DNA of 18,557 bases from DSAR01 sp034437315 (GCA_034437315.1 DAOTUC010000262.1:1-18557), one strand, 5' to 3'. Counted from the stretch's first letter, positions 1-6,221 are shown. Notes: a model not told the origin generated them from the letters alone. Numbers and translations are program-made.

Positions 1-95
1 GACCCTAAAGGTTTTGCTCAAGGCCGCGCAAACAACGTTTTTGCCTTAAACAATGACCTTTTTCCATCAAAACCAGCGCAAAAACCTTTAGGGTC
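1..95. repeat. Short inverted-repeat element (MITE-like or dispersed repeat)
   Basis: The first 15 bases, GACCCTAAAGGTTTT, are the exact reverse complement of bases 81-95, and a GC pair follows each arm, offset by one base. The arms flank about 65 bases with no coding potential. The element may begin before the window, so target-site duplication cannot be judged. It lies beyond the terminator of the sigma-factor gene. It could be a miniature inverted-repeat element or a dispersed intergenic repeat; no transposase is nearby. Confidence 0.5.
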
Positions 96-143
96 TATGA
101 TGGGCCATGCGAAATCCTGAAGACCCAGATTGTTAAGAGACTA

Positions 144-183
144 TAAAAATTCGCTCAGAGGCCCGTCCTCGGGCCACTTAGCG
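144..183 (-). terminator. Intrinsic terminator of the rpmJ-rpsM-rpoD transcript
   Basis: Read on the minus strand, a GGCCCG-AGGA-CGGGCC stem-loop is extended at its base by CGCT/AGCG and followed within a few bases by AATTTTTATAG. It sits about 80 bases past the rpoD stop codon in the expected orientation. A wider inverted repeat, GTTAAGAGA at 132-140 and TCTCTTAAC at 217-225, encloses it and could form an outer stem. Confidence 0.65.
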
Positions 184-265
184 CCCCCGGACGGTGGATA
201 GAGCAACATTTAAGACTCTCTTAACCGGCGCGTAACGGCTCACCCTCCTGCAGGGTTTGCGTGCA

Positions 266-1447
266 TCAAAGATAACTGCGCAGCCGGCGCCTGTGACGCG
301 GGTGACGTAACTTTCGCAACGCCTGACGTTCAATCTGCCGAACCCGTTCCCGCGTCACGCCGAGCTTTTCGCCGACCTCTTTCAACGTATGGTCGGTATC
401 GCCGCCCAGTCCAAAGCGCATACGCAGCACGCGCACCTCACGCGGCGTGAGCGACCGGAGCATCCGCTCCAAATCCTCGCGCAACAGATCGTGTTCGGCG
501 GTTTGGCTGGGAGACGGGGTCGCCTGATCCTCGATAAAACTCCCCAATTCGCTCGCCTCTTCCTCATCGCCAATTGGTTTATCGAGTGAAAGCGGCCGTT
601 GCGACACCTGCAACATCCAACGCACATCGTTGGTATTCAAACCGGTCTCTTCGGCGATCTCCAACGGCGTGGGCCGACGACCCAGATCCTGCTCCAAGCC
701 CTGAACCGCCCTGTACAGCTTTCTAATGCGATCGCTCATATGCACCGGGATGCGAATGGTGCGCCCCTGTTGGGCCAGAGAGCGCGTCACCGACTGACGG
801 ATCCACCAGGTCGCAAACGTGCCAAACTTATTACCCCGTCGATAATCGAACTTATCGACCGCCTTGATGAGGCCCAGGTTGCCGGCCTGGATGAGATCCA
901 GGAAAGACAAGCCATTCCCCCGGTACTTCTTGGCGATGCTCACCACGAGCCGTGTGTTCGCCTTGATGAGATGTTGGCGCGCCTGCTCCCCCAACTCGAT
1001 CAACTGTTCCAGATAGGCCTCCTCCTCGGCGTCGCGCCCATTTTTCGCCAGTTGAACTTGCGCTTCCTCGCCCCGTTCCATCTGCTTCGCCAGCGCGACT
1101 TCTTCCTCGTAAGAAAGAAGCGGCACGTAACTCATTTCGTTGAAATACAGGCTGATCGAGTCGTCGATTGGGATGGCGCTCAGGTTTGGCCCGTCCGCCT
1201 CGTCCTCTATCTCAACAGCTAACTTCTCATCCTCATCCAACTCATCGTCGATGGCTTCCTCATCATAGTAGATTTCTACGCCCCGGTTTTGCAGGAGAAT
1301 GAAAAGCGCTTCCAGCTGCTCAAGGTCTTCCTCAGCTTCGGGGAAAGCCGCTTGGATCTGCTTGGTCGTCAGGTAGCCCTGCTCCTCCGCCTCGTCTAAC
1401 AACCACTGAACTGTATCTAATTCCTGCAATCTATACTCTACCATCAC
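266..1447 (-). CDS. rpoD: RNA polymerase primary-type sigma factor (RpoD/SigA)
   Basis: Sigma-70 family protein of 393 residues that directs core RNA polymerase to -35/-10 promoters. A region 1.1-like helical segment lies at about residues 20-60, followed by an acidic linker. Region 1.2 is at about 95-128 and region 2 at 157-230, with the RLVVSIAKKY, LDLIQAGNLGLIKAV and FGTFATWWIRQ core. Region 3 covers 235-310. Region 4 at 330-385 contains the VTRERVRQIERQALRKLR helix-turn-helix. Region 1.1 and the full core argue for a group 1 (housekeeping) or close group 2 sigma rather than ECF; paralogues elsewhere cannot be excluded. The start is GTG at 1447 or the adjacent ATG at 1444, with an AGGA upstream. 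It begins 17 bases after the rpsM stop, so it is probably co-transcribed with rpmJ-rpsM, and a terminator follows. Confidence 0.93.
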   Translation of the reverse strand: MMVEYRLQELDTVQWLLDEAEEQGYLTTKQIQAAFPEAEEDLEQLEALFILLQNRGVEIYYDEEAIDDELDEDEKLAVEIEDEADGPNLSAIPIDDSISLYFNEMSYVPLLSYEEEVALAKQMERGEEAQVQLAKNGRDAEEEAYLEQLIELGEQARQHLIKANTRLVVSIAKKYRGNGLSFLDLIQAGNLGLIKAVDKFDYRRGNKFGTFATWWIRQSVTRSLAQQGRTIRIPVHMSDRIRKLYRAVQGLEQDLGRRPTPLEIAEETGLNTNDVRWMLQVSQRPLSLDKPIGDEEEASELGSFIEDQATPSPSQTAEHDLLREDLERMLRSLTPREVRVLRMRFGLGGDTDHTLKEVGEKLGVTRERVRQIERQALRKLRHPRHRRRLRSYL

Positions 1448-1464
1448 CAGGTATTTTATCCTCG

Positions 1465-1854
1465 CTACTTCTTCTTCAATCCACGCCTACGCCCACGGCC
1501 GGCCACCGTCTTACGCGGCCCTTTGCGCGTCCGCGCGTTCGTCTTGGTTCGCTGCCCGCGCACCGGGAGATTGCGACGATGGCGAATGCCTCGGTAGCAA
1601 TTAATGTCCTTCAATCGCCGGATGTTCTGCGCGATCATCCGCCGCAAATCCCCCTCTACTTGATAGTTTCTGCCGATGAACTCGCGTAGGCGGGTCACCT
1701 CAGACTCGTTTAAATCTTTGACTGGCTTGTCCGGGTCGATTCTCGTGCTTGAAAGAATGTCGTTGCTCCTGGAACGGCCAATACCATAAATGTAAGTCAA
1801 TCCAATCTCAACCCGCTTGTTACGCGGGAGATCGACGCCTGCAATTCTTGGCAT
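1465..1854 (-). CDS. rpsM: Small ribosomal subunit protein uS13
   Basis: uS13 sits in the head of the 30S subunit and contacts the P-site tRNA and the 50S bridge. The N-terminus MPRIAGVDLPRNKRV, the helix-hairpin-helix segment TYIYGIGRSRS and the basic tail with LPVRGQRTKTNARTRKGP are textbook uS13. The length of 129 residues is slightly above the usual 115-125, and the tail ends in a run of Arg/Lys. The ATG at 1854 is preferred over an in-frame GTG nine bases upstream because that GTG lies inside the AGGAGGTG Shine-Dalgarno sequence. It lies between rpmJ (52 bases upstream) and rpoD (17 bases downstream). The normal alpha-operon followers rpsK, rpsD and rpoA are absent. Confidence 0.95.
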   Translation of the reverse strand: MPRIAGVDLPRNKRVEIGLTYIYGIGRSRSNDILSSTRIDPDKPVKDLNESEVTRLREFIGRNYQVEGDLRRMIAQNIRRLKDINCYRGIRHRRNLPVRGQRTKTNARTRKGPRKTVAGRGRRRGLKKK

Positions 1855-1906
1855 AGATTTCACCTCCTCTTTAAAGCTGGTCTTCCCTTTATCCTTCTCT
1901 CAAGCG

Positions 1907-2023
1907 TCAATTCCCCTGCCTTTGTTTATGCTTGGGATTTTCACAGATCACGTATACGACTCCCTTGCGCCGAACAATCTTGCACTTCGGGCAAAGGCGT
2001 TTCACAGATGGTGTCACCTTCAT
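1907..2023 (-). CDS. rpmJ: Large ribosomal subunit protein bL36, zinc-binding form
   Basis: A 38-residue gene found by translating the minus strand. The protein starts MKVTPSVKRLCPKCK and ends KHKQRQGN, matching bL36 along its whole length. Cys11, Cys14, Cys27 and His32 form the zinc site of the zinc-containing (C+) type of bL36. The ATG at 2023 is preceded by GAGGAG at seven bases. It precedes rpsM, the conserved rpmJ-rpsM order of the spc/alpha boundary. The rest of those operons is missing here and rpoD follows instead. Confidence 0.95.
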   Translation of the reverse strand: MKVTPSVKRLCPKCKIVRRKGVVYVICENPKHKQRQGN

Positions 2024-2064
2024 CACCTTACTCCTCTACTATACAACAGTTTAACCAGATGGGC

Positions 2065-2092
2065 AAACGGGATGCGCCCCGCCGCCCCGTTT
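2065..2092. other. Stem-loop upstream of rpmJ
   Basis: AAACGGG at 2065-2071 pairs with CCCGTTT at 2086-2092 around a C-rich loop. On the plus strand it is followed by more T residues, but no plus-strand gene needs it. On the minus strand it lies in the 146-base gap between the S1-like gene and rpmJ. It could be a processing or attenuation structure; its function is not resolved. Confidence 0.3.
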
Positions 2093-2144
2093 TCCAACAC
2101 AGACACCAGACGTTTTTTGAGGGCGGACTGATTAGTGATTTGTT

Positions 2145-2168
2145 TTCTTGCAAATCTTCTTGCAAATC
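2145..2168. repeat. 12-bp perfect tandem duplication
   Basis: TTCTTGCAAATC occurs twice back to back at 2145-2156 and 2157-2168, directly after the stop codon of the S1-like gene on the minus strand. It is probably a simple slippage duplication; no function is evident. Confidence 0.6.
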
Positions 2169-2169
2169 G

Positions 2170-3330
2170 CTAGGCGACCGCCGCCACAAGCTCCCGCTCC
2201 TCTTGCGGTTCTAACGACTCTTCAGGCTCCTCGGACGCCTCCGCCTTGGAGAGACTGAGAGCAATCTGACGCCGCCACTCGTCGATCTCCAGGACAAAGA
2301 CTTTGACCTTCTGAGCCGCCTCGAGTTCGTTGCGGGTGTCGTGCCCCCGGGGCATTTCCGAGACGTGCACCAATCCTTCTACCCCCATGCCGATATCCAC
2401 GAAAGCGCCGAAATCGACCACACTGGTGACGCTCCCCTCAACCACATCCCCGGCGCTCAGTTCCCCGGTCACCTGGGGCCAGGGGTCGGGCAACATTCGC
2501 TTGCGACTCAGCCCGATCCGTTCGCGCTCGCAGTCCACGCTCAAGACGTAAACCTCGACCTCGTCGCCCACGTTGAGCACATCCCGGGGATGATTCACGT
2601 GACGCCAGTCCAATTCCGAGATGTGAATTAAGCCGTCAATGCCACCCAGGTCCACAAAGGCGCCGAAGTCGACCAGGTTGCGCACCTCGCCGGTCCGCAC
2701 ATCCCCCTCCGCCAACGTTTCCAATAGCTCTTCCCGTTTGCGACGGCTCGCCGCCCGCTCGGATAAGACCAGTCGGCGGCGGCGTTGGTTTACCTCAATG
2801 ACCACCAACGAGAGGGTCTCTCCAATAAGCGCGTCTTTGGCCTCTTTGAGGCGCTTTCCACGCGCCCCACGCGGGACATCGGTCAAGTGAGAATTCGGGA
2901 CAAACCCCTGGATGCCGCCAAACGAGACGAGCACACCGCCCCGGTTCTGATCAATGACCTCCGCTTCAATGACATCCCCGCTTTCCAAGAGATCATTCGC
3001 CCGCAACCAATCCTGTCGCTGCAACCCCCGATTCAACGAGACCAAGATGCCATCCCGGCGGCCCCAGGTCTTCATCACTGCGACAGGAATCCGGTCCCCG
3101 ACCGTCAGATCTTCGCGATAGGCCTCATCGACCCGATCCAGATCGCCGGGCAGGATGATCCCATCCCGCTTGGCGCCCAAATCGACCACTATGTCGTTAT
3201 CGCCCACGTCAAGAATGGTCGCTTCTAAAACGTCGCCCCTCTGTGGTCGGTCGTAATCGTAATCCTGCTCAATCAGCGTCGCCCATTGTGAGTCCTGACG
3301 CTCACGCTCTACCATACTATTTATCACCAT
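2170..3330 (-). CDS. rpsA: Ribosomal protein S1-like protein with four S1 RNA-binding domains
   Basis: The protein has 386 residues with four S1 (OB-fold) repeats at about 31-100, 117-191, 208-276 and 293-361. Domains 3 and 4 carry the canonical VDFGAFVDLGG-IDGLIHISEL and VDFGAFVDIG-VEGLVHVSEM segments. An acidic Glu-rich tail follows. Four domains is the size of Gram-positive/Chloroflexota-type S1 homologues, shorter than the six-domain E. coli S1. It should bind mRNA on the ribosome or act in RNA metabolism. The ATG at 3330 has only an AGGA three bases upstream. An alternative ATG at 3315, six codons in, has GGTGAT at a better distance and directly follows the stop of a minicistron. Its leader contains a consensus promoter and an internal terminator. 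rpmJ-rpsM-rpoD lie downstream. Confidence 0.9.
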   Translation of the reverse strand: MVINSMVERERQDSQWATLIEQDYDYDRPQRGDVLEATILDVGDNDIVVDLGAKRDGIILPGDLDRVDEAYREDLTVGDRIPVAVMKTWGRRDGILVSLNRGLQRQDWLRANDLLESGDVIEAEVIDQNRGGVLVSFGGIQGFVPNSHLTDVPRGARGKRLKEAKDALIGETLSLVVIEVNQRRRRLVLSERAASRRKREELLETLAEGDVRTGEVRNLVDFGAFVDLGGIDGLIHISELDWRHVNHPRDVLNVGDEVEVYVLSVDCERERIGLSRKRMLPDPWPQVTGELSAGDVVEGSVTSVVDFGAFVDIGMGVEGLVHVSEMPRGHDTRNELEAAQKVKVFVLEIDEWRRQIALSLSKAEASEEPEESLEPQEERELVAAVA

Positions 3331-3346
3331 CCATCCTTTTTCTCAT
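3317..3346 (-). CDS. Nine-residue leader minicistron overlapping the S1 start
   Basis: An ATG at 3346 is preceded by AGGAG at five bases and opens a frame encoding MRKRMDGDK, then TAG. The stop is one base before the ATG at 3315 (TAG-T-ATG) in the S1 frame. The best Shine-Dalgarno in this leader therefore serves the minicistron rather than the first S1 ATG. The arrangement fits translational coupling or reinitiation. It may also be chance, since the frame is only ten codons including the stop. Confidence 0.3.
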   Translation of the reverse strand: MRKRMDGDK

Positions 3347-3438
3347 TAACGCTCCTAACCCAGACAAAACAGAAACAACAAGTGCTTAGACGCGATTGAC
3401 AAGCTTCTTCCACATCCCAGCGCAATAAATCGGCGCAA

Positions 3439-3488
3439 TAAAAAAGACCCGGTTGTTCCACGCGACATCAGCAGCGCCAACCAGGTCT
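3439..3488 (-). terminator. Strong intrinsic terminator within the S1 leader (candidate attenuator)
   Basis: On the minus strand AGACCTGGTTG (3488-3478) pairs with CAACCGGGTCT (3455-3445) as an 11-bp stem with one G-U pair. A run of six T residues follows immediately. It lies about 110 bases before the S1-like gene and about 115-160 bases after the mapped promoter. It could attenuate S1 expression, or end a short RNA of roughly 160 bases. Confidence 0.7.
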
Positions 3489-3576
3489 CTTGCAGATACA
3501 ACCTGAAATCACGTCTATTTATATCCCCTACATTGGCACAGTGTAAAACTGCTCCTCTCCCACCAAGTGGCAGACC

Positions 3577-3610
3577 ATATATCTCTAAGATATATATCAC
3601 TCAGATATAT
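3577..3610. promoter_or_regulatory. Overlapping AT-rich inverted repeats at the S1 promoter
   Basis: ATATATCT-CTA-AGATATAT at 3577-3595 is a perfect 8-bp inverted repeat. ATATATC-ACTCA-GATATAT at 3592-3610 is a perfect 7-bp inverted repeat overlapping the -10 box. Together they cover the predicted start point and first transcribed bases. They may be operator half-sites or, in RNA, a 5' stem-loop. Confidence 0.45.
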
Positions 3611-3637
3611 TATAGGGTAAAATGGCTCTCTTGTCAA
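3609..3637 (-). promoter_or_regulatory. Consensus sigma-70 promoter for the S1-like gene
   Basis: The minus strand has TTGACA (3637-3632), a 17-base spacer and TATAAT (3614-3609), a perfect match to the sigma-70 consensus. Transcription would start near 3602 and leave a leader of about 270 bases before the S1-like gene. Confidence 0.75.
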
Positions 3638-3702
3638 GCGTTTCTAAATCCGCCCGCTGTTTCGGATCGTCGAATCACTTTCCCGCCGTTCAAGCCGCTT
3701 TC

Positions 3703-4365
3703 TTATATGACCAGTCCTTCTTCCTCACCCTCCAGGGCCGGCAAGATCTCTCCTTTGTAGATCCAGACTTTGACCCCCAGACGGCCATACGTCGTATGCG
3801 CTTCTTCCTGGGCAAAGTCGATGTCGGCGCGCAGCGTCTGCAAGGGGACCTGCCCTTCGTGTTGCCAGGCGGTGCGGGCCATTTCGGCCCCGTAGAGGCG
3901 GCCCTTGCACATCACTTTGACCCCCTGAGCGCCGGCGCGCATCGATGATTGGATCGCTCGATGCATCGCCCGGCTATGTGAAATTCGACGCTCCAACTGG
4001 GACACGACGTTTTCCGCCACCAATTTCGCGTCCAACTCCGGTTGCTCGACCTCTTTCACGTCGATGGAGACCCGCTTGCCGGTCATATCGCTCAACGCCT
4101 GCCGCATCTGTTTGACCGAAGAGCCGCGCCGGCCAATCACGATACCCGGTCTGGCCGTCCAAACGGTGATCGATACCTGATTTGGAAACCGTTCAATCTC
4201 TACCAGGGATATGCCGGCGTGCCCAACCGTTTCGTGCACGTAATTCCGAATCTCCCAATCCTCGTGCAGCAATTCGGCGTACTCGTCGCCTTCTGCATAC
4301 CAGCGGGATTTCCAATCTCTGATTATGCCAAGTCTAAATCCATAAGGATGAACTTTACGTCCCAA
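3703..4365 (-). CDS. rpsC: Small ribosomal subunit protein uS3 (solitary copy)
   Basis: uS3 lies at the mRNA entry channel of the 30S head. The protein has 220 residues, starting MGRKVHPYGFRLGI. The KH domain contains ARPGIVIGRRG (GxxG at 78-81), and the C-terminal domain contains VPLQTLRADIDFA and HTTYGRLGVKVWIYKGE. The start is TTG at 4365: it gives the family N-terminus and follows GGAGGAG, and no ATG fits. The segment SHSRAMHR (129-136) differs from the usual MFRRAMKR, so the positions equivalent to E. coli Arg131 and Lys135 are Ser and His. GRLYGAEMARTAW also deviates from GRLGGAEIARTEW. It has no rplV or rplP neighbour. It may be the relocated only copy or a divergent paralogue. Confidence 0.93.
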   Translation of the reverse strand: MGRKVHPYGFRLGIIRDWKSRWYAEGDEYAELLHEDWEIRNYVHETVGHAGISLVEIERFPNQVSITVWTARPGIVIGRRGSSVKQMRQALSDMTGKRVSIDVKEVEQPELDAKLVAENVVSQLERRISHSRAMHRAIQSSMRAGAQGVKVMCKGRLYGAEMARTAWQHEGQVPLQTLRADIDFAQEEAHTTYGRLGVKVWIYKGEILPALEGEEEGLVI

Positions 4366-4428
4366 TTTTCTCCTCCATATCAAAAAGCCTACCTAAATTA
4401 AACCCGAACTCAACAAATAGGATGCGTA

Positions 4429-4614
4429 TCTTCTCAATAACTTGGGGTGAATCTGTTCGTGTGCGCGCGCTAGATAGCGATTTCAGCGCGCTTTTAGGGG
4501 CGCTGAAGCGCCTACTACGAACAAGCCCTCGGTTTATTGAGAATGCATATACTCTACGTCAGTCTCCAGGCCACTTCCGACCCTACTACGAACAAGCCCT
4601 CGGTTTATTGAGAA
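4429..4614. repeat. Cluster of dispersed intergenic repeats (two direct copies plus an inverted remnant)
   Basis: A 33-base unit is repeated exactly at 4511-4543 and 4582-4614, with starts 71 bases apart. It begins CCTACTACGAACAAGCC and ends GGTTTATTGAGAA. A degenerate inverted copy starts at 4431 (TTCTCAATAA, with TGTTCGT further on). Between them TTCAGCGC (4482-4489) pairs with GCGCTGAA (4500-4507). The whole 4384-4643 gap between the carD-like gene and rpsC is made of this material, and I see no gene in it. It resembles REP-like repeats. Confidence 0.6.
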
Positions 4615-4643
4615 GGTACTAGGATGCCGCCGCACAGGCTGCA

Positions 4644-5153
4644 TCACATCAGATTGGCGGAGGATAAACGCTCAGTCAACTTCGACTGAATCTGGGCTTT
4701 TGCATCATCCATCTCAACCTCTGCCACAGCCGCGATCTCCCCCGCCAAAATACGCATGCCTTCCTTGTACCTGCGCTTCCCCATCGTCGTCAGGTTGCCC
4801 TCCTTCTGCTGTCGCCAGGCCATATCTCTGACAACCTCGGCCACCTGGTAAATATCGCCAGTGTGCAACTTGCTGTCCACAACTTTGTACCGTTTCTTAT
4901 GATTGGATGGCAACTTCTCTGGATCCTCTCGCAGCACGCTCCAGACACGACCTAACTTCGACGGCGAAATGGCTAAGCGTAATCCCAAGGAATCGACGGC
5001 GTCGGTCGGCACCATCAACTTGGTATCCGGCTGACCCATCAACTCGATCTGATAATACACACCCTTGCTTCCCCGCCACTTCCTCTCCATAACTCGCACC
5101 ACAACGCCCGCTCCACGGATGGGGTGAATGACCGCGTCGCCAACCTTAAACAT
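4644..5153 (-). CDS. carD: CarD/CdnL-family RNA polymerase-binding transcription regulator
   Basis: The protein has 169 residues. CarD/CdnL proteins bind the RNA polymerase beta subunit through an N-terminal Tudor-like domain and stabilise open complexes, often at rRNA and housekeeping promoters. The N-terminus MFKVGDAVIHPIRGAGVV and the YYQIELMGQPDTKLMVPTD strand pattern (residues 1-60) are typical. The C-terminal half is helical, with WSVLREDPEKLPSNHKKR and a long RDMAWRQQKEGNLTTMGKR segment. The length matches the family. ATG at 5153 follows AGGGAGG at a good distance. Downstream is the repeat cluster, and upstream are the two cold-shock genes. The symbol is given at family level. Confidence 0.85.
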   Translation of the reverse strand: MFKVGDAVIHPIRGAGVVVRVMERKWRGSKGVYYQIELMGQPDTKLMVPTDAVDSLGLRLAISPSKLGRVWSVLREDPEKLPSNHKKRYKVVDSKLHTGDIYQVAEVVRDMAWRQQKEGNLTTMGKRRYKEGMRILAGEIAAVAEVEMDDAKAQIQSKLTERLSSANLM

Positions 5154-5268
5154 GTTTTTTTCCTCCCTAAATCACTAAGCTTCGATCCGATCCGGTAACC
5201 CTGTCTGTCGCCAGCCCTTTGATCCAGGTGTTTTTGATCTGTTAATAATCGGCAGTCAGCGTGAACAT

Positions 5269-5559
5269 CTAGCTCGCCGGTAAAATCACGACGTCGGTCG
5301 CGCTGGTTCCTTTCGACGTTTGCTCCATGGTAAATTCAACCGCATCACCGCGCTTGGCCCAATAGGCATCTTGCTTGACGCGAAACTCGTTCATATGTAC
5401 GAACACGTCGTCCAATCCATCCGCCCGCTGTATGAAACCATAACGCTTCTGATGGCTAAACCACTTGATCTTCCCTTGAATCCGCTCAGTCGTCGCCCCC
5501 TTACCAGCCACAGCTATTTCACACTCCTCTATGCCCTCGCGAACCTCATGAGCCCTCAC
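5269..5559 (-). CDS. Cold-shock domain protein
   Basis: The protein has 96 residues with one cold-shock (OB-fold) domain at about 27-94. GKIKWFSHQKRYGFIQ carries the RNP1-type KRYGFI and DVFVHM the RNP2-type motif, so it should bind single-stranded RNA or DNA. The first possible start is GTG at 5559, overlapping the preceding cold-shock gene by 14 bases with GGAG four bases before it. A second option is GTG at 5511, after GAGGAG, giving 80 residues. Classical CspA is about 70 residues, so there is a short N-terminal extension either way. The overlap suggests translational coupling. No metal ligands are present, unlike its upstream neighbour. Confidence 0.85.
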   Translation of the reverse strand: MRAHEVREGIEECEIAVAGKGATTERIQGKIKWFSHQKRYGFIQRADGLDDVFVHMNEFRVKQDAYWAKRGDAVEFTMEQTSKGTSATDVVILPAS

Positions 5560-5911
5560 CGAACTCCACGTTTAAAGCCTCCGGTCCTTTCGGGGAATGC
5601 CCAAGGTGGAAATGGACGACCTGCCCCTCACGCGCCTGTGCGGCATCGTCATCAAAAATCTGTTGTTGATGAAAAAAGATCTCGCTATCCCCTTCCTCGG
5701 GAACGATGAACCCATAATGTTTACGGCGGCTAAACCACTTGATCCGTCCCTGTCGCTTGGGTAGGGGCCCCACCTTCATAAAACAGGTGGGGCATAACAA
5801 AGGTCGCAACACCTTCGCGCCCCGCTGGGACAACCAATTACAATAGTTTCTCGTCAACGTAAAACCTCGCCCACAATTCCGGCATACAATCGTTTGAGAT
5901 CGATTCGACAT
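5546..5911 (-). CDS. Cold-shock domain protein with N-terminal zinc ribbon
   Basis: The protein has 121 residues. The N-terminal part has two Cys pairs, CRNC and CPTC, about 31 residues apart, consistent with a zinc ribbon. After a short linker comes a cold-shock domain starting at GRIKWFSRRKHYGFI, with EIFFHQQQI in the RNP2 position. The combination implies a nucleic-acid-binding RNA chaperone or regulator. The ATG at 5911 follows GGGAGGGG at four bases and gives MSNRSQTIVCRNC; upstream in-frame starts lack a ribosome-binding site. It overlaps the next cold-shock gene by 14 bases. I know zinc-ribbon plus cold-shock proteins as a recurrent annotation in Chloroflexota, but no specific function. 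Confidence 0.85.
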   Translation of the reverse strand: MSNRSQTIVCRNCGRGFTLTRNYCNWLSQRGAKVLRPLLCPTCFMKVGPLPKRQGRIKWFSRRKHYGFIVPEEGDSEIFFHQQQIFDDDAAQAREGQVVHFHLGHSPKGPEALNVEFGEGS

Positions 5912-6221
5912 AATACCCCTCCCAAACAATCATTCGCTTCTCACTCGAGAGGCGGGGCCGAAATACTAGCTATCTATAGCCCCTCACCGACTCGAAAAAC
6001 CTATCGAACAGGATAATCGGCCTCGACGCTAATCGAAACGCACGTGCATTCGACCATCACCAACTCAAACGTCCGACGAGCTTGACAATGGCGCGTTCAT
6101 CCATTTCGATCAGCGCCGATAGCGCAACCTAAGCGCCAATAAAGGAGCCATTGACCACCAAATTCTTGCTCGCTGTGCAAGGATTCTACCGGTTAGGCCC
6201 TAGCCGATTATCGAACGGCGT
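5912..6221. other. 310-base intergenic region between rpsU and the cold-shock genes
   Basis: No gene is recognised. It holds the likely 5' leader of the cold-shock pair. CGGTTAGG-C-CCTAGCCG at 6190-6206, just after the rpsU stop, is a near-palindrome with one mismatched pair and no T-tract. GATAATCGGC (6012-6021) is complementary to GCCGATTATC (6203-6212), which could form a long-range stem. No convincing -35/-10 pair was found on the minus strand. Confidence 0.4.

Noticed and set aside
599..1222. Long plus-strand frame opposite rpoD
   Set aside because: It is an antisense shadow of the sigma-factor gene, with no start signal or family motif.
2038..2066. Possible promoter TTGCCC-17-TATAGT before rpmJ
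   Set aside because: Transcription would start inside or after the rpmJ Shine-Dalgarno sequence, which the gene clearly uses, so it was not listed as a promoter.
3355..3600. Minus-strand open frame of 81 codons upstream of the S1-like gene
   Set aside because: It lies within the S1 leader, is interrupted by the strong terminator, has no family resemblance and no convincing ribosome-binding site.
4429..4614. CRISPR array
   Set aside because: Only two full repeats with one spacer-like gap, no cas genes, and an inverted third copy; it behaves as a dispersed repeat.
4422..4622. Plus-strand open frame of 66 codons between rpsC and carD
   Set aside because: It is composed of the dispersed repeats, lacks a Shine-Dalgarno and duplicates residues only because the DNA is repeated.
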